From: Alligator mississippiensis
Taxonomy: Eukaryota; Chordata; Crocodylia; Alligatoridae
DNA length: 64,000 nucleotides
Reading direction: 5' to 3'
Assembly: GCF_030867095.1 (NCBI RefSeq)
Contig: NC_081824.1
Span: 254,449,956 to 254,513,955, forward strand
Position 1 is the first letter of the stretch; each line of letters opens with the position of its first letter. Position numbers and translations under genes: made by a program. Below, in pieces: positions 45,460 to 57,550 of this stretch. Below the pieces are notes generated by a model that made no database searches, was not told the DNA's origin, and saw nothing but the letters and a program-made list of their open reading frames with translations.

Positions 45460-45935
45460 GTGGTGCTCAACATTTTTCCCTGATGGGCCAGATGGGCAGT
45501 GTCTGGTCAGACCACAGGCCAGTGGAGGGCAGGGGTCAGCCTGGCCTGAACCCCGCCTTGCAGGGGGTTAAGGGAGCTTCACTTGGCCCTTGTGGTGATG
45601 GGGTGGACTTGACTTGCATCTGGTGGGGAGGAGGGGAGCTTGACCCAGCCCTGCAGGGGGAAAAGGGGAGTGACTTGTCCCCAGGGGAGAAGGGAGCATG
45701 TCTCACCCCGCAGTGCGGGGAGGAGAATGGCGTATAGCCCAGTCTCAACCCAATCCTGCTGGGGAAGAGGGCATGGTGTGGCCTGTCTTCAACCAGGCTG
45801 AGAGGCTTAGGGATTGAGAATTTGACAGGGGGGAGAATTTTCTGCCAAATTTTCTGACCCATGGGGACTCCAGCGGGCCAGGTGTGATGCCTGCGTAGGC
45901 CACATTTGGCCGACAGGCCAGAGTTTGAGCACTGC
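45460..45935. mobile_element. hAT-like element in PROS1 intron 1
   Basis: The left end CAGTGGTGCTCAACATTTTT pairs with the complement of the right end, CAGTGCTCAAACTCTGGCC. The interior is GC-rich with repeated GGGGGAAAAGGGGAG-type words and has no transposase. No clear target duplication was found. Confidence 0.65.
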
Positions 45936-46371
45936 AGCTCTAGTGCTTTTATTTTTATATGAAGGGTTAAACAGGAACTTCTAAGTTCCTTCTATTCACT
46001 CAGTGTTGATTAATTTATCTAAAAAAAAGAGATAGTGAGCATATCAAGGCTGCATTCCAAAGCATTCAGAAGTTAGGCAATACCAGAATTAATTCATGTC
46101 TCTAACGCCTGTGAATCACGATGTGGTTTTCAAGTAGATGTGCCTTAAAAGCTCTTTGTCCTGGACTGAGATCCACATATTCCTGATTAGAGTTTCAGCA
46201 ATATCACTGGAGTCCAGTTGAGATCCTGGGTATCGTCTCACAGATACTATTACAGTACAGGGGTATTCAACTGCATCTTTATTATGTTGAACTTGACAAC
46301 AAAAAGTTCAATATGAGAGCTAAGCAAAAAGTACATAGAAGTACTCGTTAAACAAAAAGGTCTTTGCTGTT

Positions 46372-46468
46372 TCTTTGAGACACGTGGAACATATTGTCAA
46401 AAGTCAGGACCTAAATTCCACTTTCAGAACATGCTTACATACAGGTAAAAACATGGACCTTTTTGCAT
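46372..46468 (-). repeat. inverted repeat arm B, in PROS1 intron 1
   Basis: The reverse complement matches 41733-41827 (shared core GAAAGTGGAATTTAGGTCCT). The arms lie 4.5 kb apart and enclose the CpG island and exon 1. Confidence 0.8.
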
Positions 46469-48828
46469 CACCTCACCTGAGGGAAGAACTAAATAGAAGA
46501 AATTAAATGATGTACTTTTCACCTGGCTGCAATATGAGAGAACTTTTGCATGTAGAGTCCTACTGGAAACTTGGGATTAATTGAGGAGTTTTAGAAAACT
46601 CTGAGTTGAGGATCTAGGAAGTTAGCTGCTATATAGCAGCTATATCCATGGATGGTTTCAAGTTTGTAGCACAGTACTATGTCATTTACATTTTTTAGAG
46701 TTTGCTCCATAAAGTAACTGTAAACTCTGCTTAACCAGTTCTGTAAGGCCAGATTTACGGCTGATCTGCAATACCAGAGTAGATTTTTAAGTGCCTAGAT
46801 TGTACGGGGGAATCTGTGGCTTTATTTCTTGCAAAAGCATTACACAGCTACTTGGTAAATAATCATAATATAATTAACGGCTCATCCAGTGCCTATTGAA
46901 ATTAATTGTGAGGTTTTCATTGGCCTTCAGCTATACTGATATCCAGCCGCTTATGTTTGCTGAAGGGTTGGCTAATGATTTGAGAGTCAAAAGTTCATTC
47001 AAGTTCCAGTAATCATACAGGCAGCAGTATAGATAAGAGATTTTTGTAGAGTACAGCAGGATCTGTGTAAACAAAGACCAGCAGTTCACCAAATAGACCA
47101 AAACATTTCTTGCACTAACTTCAACATAATAGAAAAATGTGGAAGTTACAACTGAAGCAAGATTTTGTTTTAGACCTGAAAATTCATGGGATTTAAGACT
47201 GAGCTGGTTATCTGAAGTGGGGAGTCATTTCCTTATTTAGCTCCCCCCATTGTATTAAAAAAGAGATAGATTCAGATCACTTCATGTGATTGCCACATCC
47301 TCAACACACTTAACAAGCATTTTCTGATAACTAGCTACCAGCTAGACTTACTGGAAATTGAAGACTTGGGATATTCACCAATATGGAATTTTTTTAAAGC
47401 CCTGCATATGTTACTCTTATCTTATAAAACGTTATCAACAAGACTAGAGCTTTAAGATACCTTTTGTCCCTCACAATGTAAAGATGCCACACCAGTCTCC
47501 TTAGGCATGGCTTAAGTGGTTGTCTTGATTAGGACTGAGAAAAACTTAAAGAGTCCATTCCCTTCTACCACATCCAGAATTTTCTTCATATATGTGGTGA
47601 ATTACATGACCAAGCAGAGAATTTTCATTTTCCAAAAGGCAGAGTATAAAAGGAGAAAATGGTCTTTGGCACCTTCAGAAATCTATGCTTTGGGAGTCAA
47701 TTTCCCACATGTTTTGAGTACACAGGGTAAAGAATCACTAAATCAGATCACAGGTCTCAAGATTTTTCAGTATATGTTGACATATACACATGTTAATTTT
47801 ACCCTAGCCAGGTTGGGTATCAGTAGTTTTGCATAGCCCCAGCTATATAGGCTTCAGCCTAGGTTATACAAAACCCCAACCAAGACTCCAGGGGCATGTC
47901 CCCATGAGTGGGAATGTGTGTTTCCCCAGGGACAAACAGCAGCGGCACACTATATGCCGCTAATGTTTGTCCCTGGGGAATGCCCATGCATGCGTGCTCT
48001 GGTGCATAGCACATTACCTCGGGTGGGCTGGCCCCAGCAGCCTTACCTATGGTCCTTGTGGGGGGTCTCCAGGGGCTGCAGCTGTGGTGATCCAGCAGCA
48101 GGGAGTCAGGTTGGCAGCCGGAGTGTGGCTCTGGCCATCCAGGTTCCAGGTTTTGAGTGGCGCATGCTGCTGATATGTGCACTGCCCTGCCTTTTTTAGG
48201 TGTGGGTTTTTTGACATTGGGATCTCTGGTGTCAAAATCACCCATGCTGTAAATTAGCGCCGCGGGGAATGCCTGCATGTGTGGTGCAGGTGGTGCGCAG
48301 TGCTGCAGACGGGTCTGCCCAAGCTCCAGACCACGCTGTGACTGCTGCAAGGCCCCAGCTCCAGAGCACTTCCCTGCCCAGTTGCACACCTGGCCAGTGC
48401 TGCTGGGGCTGGTCTCCATGGAAACCTGGCCCCACACTGTCACATTGCTGTTGCTGGGATCTCCATGGAAACCAGCCACAGTGACTTGAGCAAGGGCTGC
48501 TGGGAAAAGGAATTTACCGCTGGCCAGATCCTGCCTGTGAGCTGTACTTTGCCCACTCTGTGCTACAGTATGGTGAGGTGATAGCTGATGGCATTAGTTT
48601 ACAATGTAACCCTGTGCTTATACCCTAACAAGCCTATCAGAAAATTAGATGTATGTCATATCATAGAGGCTGCCTGTATTTGATATTCAGTTTTGTTGCT
48701 GTACAAAGCCACTCAGTTGCATTCCTGAATTCCTGATCATTTAATAGACTGGCTTTAACATGTTTTGAAGCATACAGGGGTTAGTTGCTCCTGCCACCAG
48801 AGAGCAATCACTAGCAAAGGACAAATGA

Positions 48829-49898
48829 AAGAGGTGCACTGATACATTGGTCCATATGGGATTCATATCAGCACTGATAAAAGGAAGATTGATGTTAGCT
48901 GGCAATCGGCTTTTTTGGCTCATTGGGCTGATAATGTTGCCAATAAATGCCGCGTGCATATGCAGCTGCAGCATGCATGCAGCCAGGAGCTTAGACCAGA
49001 AGCATGGACAGCATCATCTGACTGATAAGTCTGTGATGGGGGAGGGGGATGGGGGGTCATTTTCAGGCCCCCACGGTGAAGGAGGGAGTGGGGCTGGGGT
49101 AGGGGCAGGTATTGCACAGCCAGGGTGGGGAGCCGTGGCTTGTCCAGGGAGTGTGGGGGAGTGGGGTGGGCGGCTCCCACTGATGCATGCACTCCCCAGT
49201 GGAGGCATGGGGGGCATGTGCACCCCAGATCTGTGTGCAGGATGAGGGCAGGCTGCTTCTGTGCACTTTGGGCCGGGGTCTGTGCCAGCCTCTTACTGGC
49301 AGGGGGGCTGGGCCATGCTTGGGGTGGGCAGTAGCAACCCTGGGAGGGGGGTTACAGTGAATTTTGGGGTGGCTGTAGCCCCCCCCTCCCCCCCCCCCCA
49401 GAGCCTCTCCTCCCAGTGCCACTGCTGCCTGCCCTGCCCTGCCCCTGCCTGCCCTGAGTATAGCCCAGGCCCAGCCCCCCTTCCAGGAAAAGGCCCCAAG
49501 CGTGCAGCAGCAGCCCGCCCTAATCCTGCGCACAGATCCAAGGGGCACATGCCCCTCAGGCCTCCCCCAGAGTGTGTGCAGTGGCAGGAGCCTCTCCCCC
49601 TGTGCCCCCTGGATGGACTGTGGCTCTGTCCTGTGCTCTGCCCCACCCTGGCTGTACCAGCACCTGCACCTGCTCCAGCTTCAGCCCCACTCCCTCCCTC
49701 ACCATGGGAACCTTGCTCTGCACCCCCCCATGCCCCTTTCCTCCCCACTGTCTCTTCCTCCCCACAGACTTACCAGCTGGATGCTGCTCTCTAAAGCTGC
49801 CAGGTTGCATACTGGCAATCAGATTGGTATTGGCAGATATGGCTCATTAATAATTGGCTATTGGTATTGGCCCCAAAATTTTTATTGGTGCACCCCTA
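48829..49898. mobile_element. hAT-type element with perfect 8-bp target duplication, PROS1 intron 1
   Basis: The left end AAGAGGTGCACTGATACATT pairs with the complement of the right end, TAGGGGTGCACCAATAAAAA. The duplication ACAAATGA is exact (48821-48828 and 49899-49906). The GC-rich 1.07-kb interior contains open frames on both strands but no transposase motif. Near the ends are GAT/TATCAGCACTGATA and related palindromic words. Confidence 0.85.
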
Positions 49899-51217
49899 AC
49901 AAATGATGTTCCAGTGGGAAGGTATGCAGGAGAACAGACCGCTACAGCCACTTTCCTTAATGAGCTGTATCACTTCCTTCCGTTAATCTGTTTATCAACA
50001 CAGGGACCTATGGGACTGTCTACTGTAGCATGTTATTGCTGGTCTTTGTACCCCAGTGGATCAAGATTTCAGCTAATCAATACAATCCTCCTTGTGAGCA
50101 TAAAGCATGTCTACTGGAACTGATGATCATAGCATCCTAGGGTAGTGATGAATATTCATGAGCAGCTTGTCTGCAAATGTCATGACCCTCACAAAGCCAT
50201 GTTAATCTGATAGGTTAAATCGTGCAAATGCTGATTAACGTAAGGCAGGTGCCTTTCTATTACATTACATTTTGGTGCCCAGTAGCTAACATGGATCAGG
50301 CTTTGCCCCCTAACCCTATGACTTGGACTTTTTCCAGCTATGCTAATCTATTAGTTTCTTGTTGATTAGAAGTAGCCAAAACAAAAAACAAACAAACCAG
50401 CCAAACCAAAACAGTAGCAGCAGCAAAGCTGAAACCAAAAACAGTCAACAAAATCCCAGTCAAATTTAGATGTGGTCTGTCCAAGCTCATTAAAGTATAC
50501 AGGAATCTTCCAAAATTATATCAGGTCCTAATAGTACAATATGCCTAACAATCAGTAGGAATAGCAACACATATGTGCAAAAAGTAAATAGCAATACGCA
50601 CACAGCACTGCAACTCCACAATGTCTATGATGTATATGTGTTCTACATTTATACAGGGCCATATGCTTCTTCCTGCAATACTAACACAAGTGTTTCCAAG
50701 CCACGCTGTAGGTGTGAGATTTTGCCATGTATACCAAGTTGTTCCAAAATATAAAGGAACAATTTACTTTGGTTAAAAGTATTTGCTGGCATCTAGCCTT
50801 ATAAAAAATAAAATACCCCCCCGGCCTCACATAAAAGAGGTACACAGAAAACCCTTACTACTGTATAATTAAAACAAATCATTCCCACTTACTCTGAGGT
50901 TTCAGTTTATCAGTCTGTTTTCCTGATAGATTACATACAAATGTTGCTTCTGGCACAGCTTTGTGAGCACATAATTACTTGTATGTCAATAAGAATTTTT
51001 TTGGTTGTGGGAAACCAACCCAGGCACCACACAGACAAAGCAATTTTGAAGCATCTTTCTTTTCTCCAACACTGCCTGCAAATTTGTACATGCCCACATC
51101 ACAGCCACAGTTAAATTCTGGCTTTTGGTTTAGATGCTCACTTGAAGGTAATCTTCACATTATTAAAGTGTTTAGCTGTTACACCATAAAAAGAAATAAA
51201 TGTTTGTTTTTATCAAG

Positions 51218-51375
51218 TTTTGTCTCAGCAGCATGCCTCAGAATACCTGGTTAGGAAACGCAGAGCAAATTCTTTTATGGAAGAAAGTAAGAAGGGAAAT
51301 TTAGAAAGAGAATGTGTTGAAGAACTATGCAATAAAGAAGAAGCCCGCGAAATCTTTGAAAACGATCCTGAAACG
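51218..51375 (+). CDS. PROS1: protein S exon 2: propeptide and Gla domain
   Basis: The exon is 158 bp, phase 1 to phase 0, with acceptor TATCAAG| and donor ACG|GTAAG. The propeptide reads [16 protein letters not shown]: Phe and Ala at the gamma-carboxylase recognition positions (-16 and -10) and the RKRR furin-type site are kept. The mature N-terminus [20 protein letters not shown] continues to NDPET. Glu occurs at mature positions 6, 7, 14, 16, 19, 20, 25, 26, 29, 32 and 36, the full set carboxylated in human protein S, and Cys17-Cys22 form the usual loop. The length equals the human exon as I recall it. Gla residues bind calcium and phosphatidylserine membranes. There is no sign of degeneration. 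Confidence 0.96.
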
Positions 51376-53438
51376 GTAAGAATTTCATGAGCATCTGCAA
51401 GATGGAGAACAAATCTTTTGCAGAGGGAAAGAAATCCTTGGAATTGCACAAGGTTTTTATACAATAGGGCTAAAAATATGATACAGACAGAGAGCCAAGG
51501 GTGAAATTCTCTCACGTACAGCCAGGCAGCACAATGTGTAGGCACAATACATGTTATTAGGGAAGACAGACTACAAGCACGTAGGATGGCTGAGTGCATG
51601 TCCTTTGGATTTAAAAAAAAAAGCATGAGTTTTAGGCCACTGTTTTGCAGGCATTCGGGTGGAACACCCATTGGCTTCACTGAGTATTTTTATACAGACA
51701 GCACATGGCAACACAGCCGTCTTGATAAAGATACTAGGCACCCTTGCTGAGGGGCTTTCTTCTAGGTATGAGAGTACTCATGCACCTTGCTCTTTAGATC
51801 TATATTTTGAATTAATTTAAATCAGTTGTTTATTACAAAGTAGACGAGAGAAAATCCATTCATATTTGTGGTCCAATATAACCTGTAAATTGTTTACACA
51901 CACTGCTTTTCATATAGTGCAGCATATTTGGCCATATGGATTATTAAGGATGTGCACATTTAAATTATACATATCTTCGTAAGGCATGGGGGGGCAAAAT
52001 GTGGCCTGTGGGCTGGATCTGGACTGCTGATTCATTGGATCTGGTCCATGGCTGCCCCTGTGGTGCTTCGCGTGGGGCTGAGCCCCACCCTAGCAGACGG
52101 TGCCTGCTGTCTCTGCCCTAGCCAGTGTACACAGCTTACCAGCGGGGCTCCTTCTGGTGTGTCTGCAGCTGTCCGAGTGCTGTTCCACACCCCTTGCCTC
52201 CAGTGGCAGATCCCAGCTGCCTTACACCCATTCTGTTTGCCCAGCGAGTGGGTGAAAGGCAGCTGGGAGCTGGAACTGGAACCCCATGTGCTGGGGCAGG
52301 AGCCACCCGGCTGAAGCCTCTTCCCTGCCTGGAGCAGTGCAGAAGGAGCAGAAGCAGGAGGAAGAGCCACTGCTGGAGTCAAAGGGTGCAGAGCAGCACC
52401 TGGCGGCTGGAGCTGCACTGGGAGCAGCCTTGCTGGTAAGCTGGATGTGCCAAGCTGTGTGTGCTGGAGCCAGGCTGGTGGGCGTGGGCTGGAGTGCAGC
52501 CTGGGCTGCCCCGGGCAGGGGTTGGCCCCACACAGAGAGCTGCAGGGGCAACTGTGGACCACAACGCCCGGGTGAGCTCTCCTCCATGTGTCCCTTGCTC
52601 ACTCCTCCCTTTCCTCACCTCTGGCCGGCTCCTGGGACCTAGCACCCAGGCAAGCCTCCTCCCCCCATACACACACCTTTCCACACCTGCACATTCCACC
52701 CACAGGGCAGGAGCTGCCCCGCAACCCCACCCTGTGATCCCAGCCTTGCCCACCCATCTCGCCCCTGAACACTGCTCCTCACTTGCCTGCAGCTCCTCCT
52801 CACATAGGGAGTTTTGGTGAGTTGCTGTGGTGGCTGTCAGGGGAAGAGGTACTGACCTGGCTCATGACAACTCATCAGAACTCCCTATGTGGCCCCTGGG
52901 CCCAAATAATTGCCCACTCCATCTTAAGGGAATCAATATTTTTTAAATAAGTGACCGATAACATATTTCCATGTCATTTGACATGGAAGTATATACATGT
53001 TCAAAGCCAGATTTCTAATACCTTTCTCATTTATTGGGTACTATTCAAGGGAAAGATTTTCAAAATTTAGGCAACCTGTTCAACCTGAAGGACTTTAAAA
53101 GGATTTCCCTGCAAGGACATTGCCAAAGCCTAATTTTTTCGCTGTGAAGAACAGAATTAGAGAGGAAGTACTGGCCTGATTTTCCTCTGCCTCTCATCCT
53201 TTAGTAACTTGGAATCTTCTTTAATAAAAATCCTGTGTTTTAACTTATAAGTAAGTTTTCTTGAAGACTTCTAGTCTATTTTTATATAAATAAAAGAAAG
53301 GTAAGTTATGTATGGACTTCTCTCTTAGTTTCTCTTACAATTAAATGAAAAACAACATTACAATAAAATAAGTTACCTGTATATTTACAGTTGGTTATGT
53401 TAACTTTTTCTGATATTTCTCTTATTTTTTTCCTACAG
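51376..53438 (+). other. PROS1: PROS1 intron 2
   Basis: Donor GTAAG and acceptor TTTTTTCCTACAG are both strong. The intron holds one GC-rich hAT-like element (51984-52922); the remainder is ordinary AT-rich sequence. Confidence 0.85.
51984..52922. mobile_element. hAT-like element in PROS1 intron 2
   Basis: It starts GCATGGGGGGGCAAAATGTG and ends CCCAAATAATTGCCCACTCC, the same right end as 5460-6382. The interior is GC-rich with open frames lacking domains. The target duplication is not clear, so the ends are approximate. Confidence 0.6.
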
Positions 53439-53463
53439 GAATACTTTTACCCAAAATATATAC
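53439..53463 (+). CDS. PROS1: protein S exon 3: aromatic-stack micro-exon
   Basis: A 25-bp exon (phase 0 to 1) reads EYFYPKYI plus one base, between TTTTTTCCTACAG and ATAC|GTAAGT. It is the short hydrophobic stack helix that links the Gla domain to the thrombin-sensitive region; human protein S has DYFYPKYL there. The size matches the 25-bp exon found in vitamin K-dependent factor genes. It is far too short for ORF detection and was found by its motif and splice sites. Confidence 0.93.
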
Positions 53464-53806
53464 GTAAGTACCACTCCTCTCATTCTTTAAAGTTTGTAGA
53501 GTTCTTGTAACTTTCTTCCCATTTGAGTATTATTGTTTTTTAACAGTAGTAGTGGTATGAGGAATCTTTTCCCATGTTTGATTATGACGCATATTAACTC
53601 ACTAGTACCTCTCCATCCTTAGGTCCTGACTGAACTATTCAGAACGTGGAGTGTGAGGTCAGGTGTCCTTAATTTGTCCAAGCAGGTTTTCTAGTTCCAA
53701 CCAGGAGAACAGACTCTTTGAAGATGCCAAGGTTAAACTGTTCTAATTGCATTCTAAATGGATGTTTGGAGCATAAACAAATTGTGCGTGGGGTTTGTAT
53801 TTACAG
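53464..53806 (+). other. PROS1: PROS1 intron 3
   Basis: A short intron of 343 bp with GTAAGT donor and GTATTTACAG acceptor. No repeat or other feature is seen. Confidence 0.85.
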
Positions 53807-53893
53807 GCTGCCTCACCTACACCCGACTAGGGATCTCAAGTGTTTCTGTGATGTCTCCAGATTCTTCAAGTGACCTGAGGACTTGTGTCACTG
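53807..53893 (+). CDS. PROS1: protein S exon 4: thrombin-sensitive region
   Basis: The exon is 87 bp, phase 1 to 1, with acceptor TTTACAG| and donor CTG|GTAAG. With the split codon C|GC it reads R-C-L-T-Y-T-R-L-G-I, then SSVSVMSPDSSSDLRTCVT. The disulfide pair that closes the loop (Cys47 and Cys72 in human numbering) keeps exactly the human spacing. The loop itself is very different: human Arg49 and Arg60 are Thr and Val here, Arg70 is kept, and a new Arg sits at 52. Position 46, Val in human, is Arg. The loop controls protein S activity by cleavage in mammals, so its regulation may differ here. Assignment is firm from position, size, phase and the D-L-R-x-C-V end. Confidence 0.92.
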
Positions 53894-53939
53894 GTAAGAA
53901 CTGTTGTTATATGTTTCTCACCCAGCACCGAGACATACT

Positions 53940-54202
53940 GGGTGTGTCTACATGTGCGCATTTACTGCACAGTAACTGAAATTACTGTGCAGTACAGGCA
54001 CGTGTCTACACATGAACACTTGTACTATGCAGTAAATATGGCAATTTACACTGACTTGAGCATAAATTTGATACCTGCATCAGCTTTAATGCATTTTAAC
54101 ACCTGTATGTGTAGATGCTGGCCTATTCCTGCTTACTGCACAGTAATTTACTGTGCAGTAAGTAAATTTAAGCCAGTGTAAATGCAATGTATAGACATGC
54201 CC
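53940..54202. mobile_element. inverted-repeat MITE in PROS1 intron 4
   Basis: The left end GGGTGTGTCTACATGTGC pairs with the complement of the right end, GGGCATGTCTATACATTGC. The interior is made of repeated TTACTGCACAGTAA and ACTGTGCAGTA palindromes. It starts 46 bases after exon 4. A truncated copy is at 18410-18466. Confidence 0.75.
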
Positions 54203-55439
54203 ATTGTGCATCACTCTGGGGTACTGAATCAAGTTTAAGCTTACATATATATCACCTTTATAAAAGTTCACCTAGCAAGAAAAAAGATAGTGTTTTGACT
54301 CATCTAATGCAATTAGAAAGCAAATTACAACATTATATTTTACTGGTAATTTAAGAGCTTTACTGTTAACACTGACTAAGAAGTTCAACTCTAGGAGCAG
54401 TGCTGGAAAGGAAATGGGGCATGCAATTCCTCCAGAACTATAGTGGCATCTGCCCATTGCAGCCCATTCCTCCACTTATATTAGCTCACTCAACTCATGC
54501 CCAAGTTGCTCATGACCTCCTGTGCCCAGAGTCACATTCTGGAAAGATTCTGTTCAGTCAAATAAAGGGATTATGCCTCTTTTTTTTACACAGTTTTATA
54601 AGTGCCATGGTCAGTCTGGCTCACAGTGAAGCAATCTTTTAAGGCTGAAGAATTCAAATATTTGCTAGAAGATGAGGTCATTAGCCTCAGAGATTTTATA
54701 CTTTGTAACAAACTTACATCTACCTAATGTTGCATAACCATGTAGTTATTCATTCAGTATGTTTGATCAATTAATTCAACATGAAAATGCATCCTTTCTA
54801 ACAAATTAATAGGAAGCAGTCTGTGTCATATGCCTTCTTTAAGCATGTTACCCTCCACAGTTAACTTAAGCTTTCATTGCTGTGGCATGTTGAAAGTGCT
54901 TTCAGCCTGAAAATATATGTATTTGTCCTTAAACATCTGTCCTTTTTATGTCCTTGAGTGCAAACAAAGGTAAAACAGAATCCTAAATAATTTCACTACA
55001 CAGATGAACACATTTTCTAGATCATGGTGCCAACCTCCTGCAGTCACAAATTAAAATGGACTCTCTTTCTTACCCTAACTGAGGGTTCCAGGATGGGTAG
55101 GAGGGAAGGACTTTGCAGACCTGCATCAATATGTTATGTTACTGTCTTCTAGAGAAGATTAACAGTAGTAAGTTGATCCACCTCCCAAAGCAACCCAAAT
55201 TGAAATCAAAGTTCTTACTGCTGAATGACCATGGGGGAAAAATAAAAATAAAGGAGGAGTAACATTTTCAATAGTTTTGTAAAGGCCAGACTTATAAAGG
55301 AATTGAGTGTCTAAAATTCAGTCAGGCTTTTGTTGTTGAGTGAGGTTGCAATTTGATTATTTTGCTCCCCTGCTCCCTGCAACCAAAAACCGCTCAATAG
55401 ACAATGGTAATGAATTTTAACTGAAAATTGGATCAAAAG

Positions 55440-56030
55440 TGGAGTGCACATAGTGGCGGGGAGTAGCAAGCCAAGACAAACATAGCTCCTAGTTGGCCTC
55501 TTCCAACACCTGCACCAGGAAGTTGTCCCCGACACTCTCCAAAATCTTCCTGGTTTGCCTGTGGACTCCTGTATTGTCCTCCTAGCAGATGTCAGGGTGA
55601 TTGAAGTCCCTCATGAGAACCAGGGCCTGTGATTGGGAGAACTTCCAATAGCTGTTTGAAGAAAGCCTCATCCACCTCATCCTCCTGATCTGGTGGTCTC
55701 ACAGCATCACCTTGGTTGCTCTCCCTTCTGATCATAACCCGGAGAGTTTCAGCAGACCTATCTCTAGTTTTATACTGGAGCTCTGAGCAATCATATGTCT
55801 CTTTTACATAAAGCACAACTCTTCCTCCTCTTCTCTCCTGCCTGTCTTTCCTGAACAGTTTATACTAATCCATGAGAATGCTCCAGTCAGATGAGCTATT
55901 CCACCAAGTCTCTGTTATTCCAATCATGTCATAGTTCCATGATTGTACAAGGACTTCCAATTCTTCCTGCTTCTTTCCCAGGCTCCATGCATTCAGGTAC
56001 AGACCTCTGAGATAACTAGCTGGTTGCCCT
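55440..56030 (-). mobile_element. CR1 endonuclease fragment
   Basis: The minus-strand translation gives SWNYDMIGITETWWNSSSDW, GGRVVLYVKETYDCSELQYK and RPPDQEDEVDEAFFKQLLEV, then RDFNHPDI. This is the order of the CR1-type endonuclease. It belongs to a different subfamily from the 57722-59865 copy and has several breaks. Confidence 0.75.
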
Positions 56031-57550
56031 GCTTTCTCAGGAAGAAAGAAAATGCCTCTCCTGTTGCTCCTGTTTGTGCTTACTCCAGGTCACCTACTTC
56101 CCTGCTTACCTCAGGACTTTGGTTACCATCCCTTAGTGAACCTACTTGAAATCAGCATAGCCCTTGCTTTAGCCAGGGCATTTTCCCTATTTCTGAGAAC
56201 ATCTGCTGAGTCAGATGATAAGGAAATACATGGTTTACAAGATTTGTTGTGATCCATGATGATCTGTGCTGGGGATGAAGATACTGTAACGCACTCAATA
56301 GTTCTTCTCCTTCCCCTGCAGGCTGGCGTGATCTTTCGAATCACTATCTGGATAGTTTTGTAAAAGCCAGACTATCTGGACTGCTGTCTCTTACCCTTCT
56401 GAGAGGAGGTGCAGCAGAGTTCTCCAGCATCCCAGGGTGCTTTGCTTCTCCCCTTCCCCACAAACAGTGTGTTGCTCTGGTTGGATTCTACTACACCAGC
56501 CAACTAGGGGGCAGAAAATGGCCTCCTTACAATCCTGCACGGTGTGCAGGGAGACAGGCTAACTCTGAGCAGTCTGGGGCAGCAAATCAGGACTGCCCAA
56601 GCAGTGCTGCAGTCTGTCTCCAGACATACTGAGGGAGTTTGTAGAGCACTCTGAGATGTGTGCACAAGGACCTCCTTGCTGCACAAAATTAGCACCGCAA
56701 ACTCTGCTCATCAGGGGCTCAGCATTCAAGGGCCTGAAGATGTCTGTTCAGGGATCTCTAGGAAAGTTTTTCTACCAGGAGAACAAGCCAAGGAGAATTC
56801 TCCTAGGTCATCAGAGCATGTGTACACGCAAAAGGCTGAAAAATACACAGCAGATTTTTTCACCTTTGGAAAAACATGACACTTTAGATCCCAGTACTCT
56901 CCCAAAGGCAGCTTTCACAAGCAAAAATAAAACATAAAGAATGAGTGGAGGAAATGAAGCCTCTCTTTGCATTCCAGCACAGCAGCATAAAATAAAGTGC
57001 TTCTTTTATCCATGGCACAGGCAATAGGGATGCAAGTCTCCCTGTAAATGTTCCATATTTAGCATGACAAGAGAAATTAGTCTTTGTGCCCTTTGACCTT
57101 TACCCTTTCTGCCAAGACTCTTGCTGATATATTTGGGGTGGTAATCAGTGATTTAGACAGTGGTCCAATAAGAACTGAACTGAAACCATTTTTTGTGACT
57201 TAAACACAACACTCAAAAGCTCTTTAGTTCTATCCTGCCACTATTACAAATGTAGATATATTAAGTAGCAAGAAGTTTTGTGTAACAGTTTCTTGAACCA
57301 TTTGTCTCACAATAGTTTTGTCTTTGATGGAGGCAAAATATTATAGATACATAACAAATAATACTGTTTTGGATTAGTTGCAGGAGGAGGGAGAGTCTTG
57401 TTACTGTTGAGGTGACTTGCCCAACGACATTGCTATATGGATGTTTGTACCAAGCTTTTTCTGTCTTCAGTAGTTCTGTTGAGAAAGAAGCAAGATTAGG
57501 GAAAGCACCTTAAAAAAATAAACTTTTACTTTTTTTCAATCATACCACAG

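Larger units (their letters stand above)
42503..51217 (+). other. PROS1: PROS1 intron 1
   Basis: The intron is 8,715 bp, with a GTGAGT donor and an AG acceptor (TATCAAG). It holds the CA-rich minisatellite, a repeat pair at 43640-44075, two hAT elements and the second inverted-repeat arm, listed separately. No other exon is seen; the ORF clusters at 48.0-48.5 and 49.0-49.8 kb are GC-rich noise. Confidence 0.8.
53894..57550 (+). other. PROS1: PROS1 intron 4
   Basis: The intron is 3,657 bp and carries an inverted-repeat MITE right after exon 4 and an antisense CR1 endonuclease fragment. A pyrimidine-rich end TTTTTCAATCATACCACAG leads to exon 5. No further exon is recognised. Confidence 0.85.

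Noticed and set aside
47859..48489. 206-codon minus-strand frame in PROS1 intron 1
   Set aside because: It lies in a repeat-like segment with palindromic GGCATGTCCCC/GGGGAATGCCC words; there is no recognisable domain and overlapping frames occur on the opposite strand.
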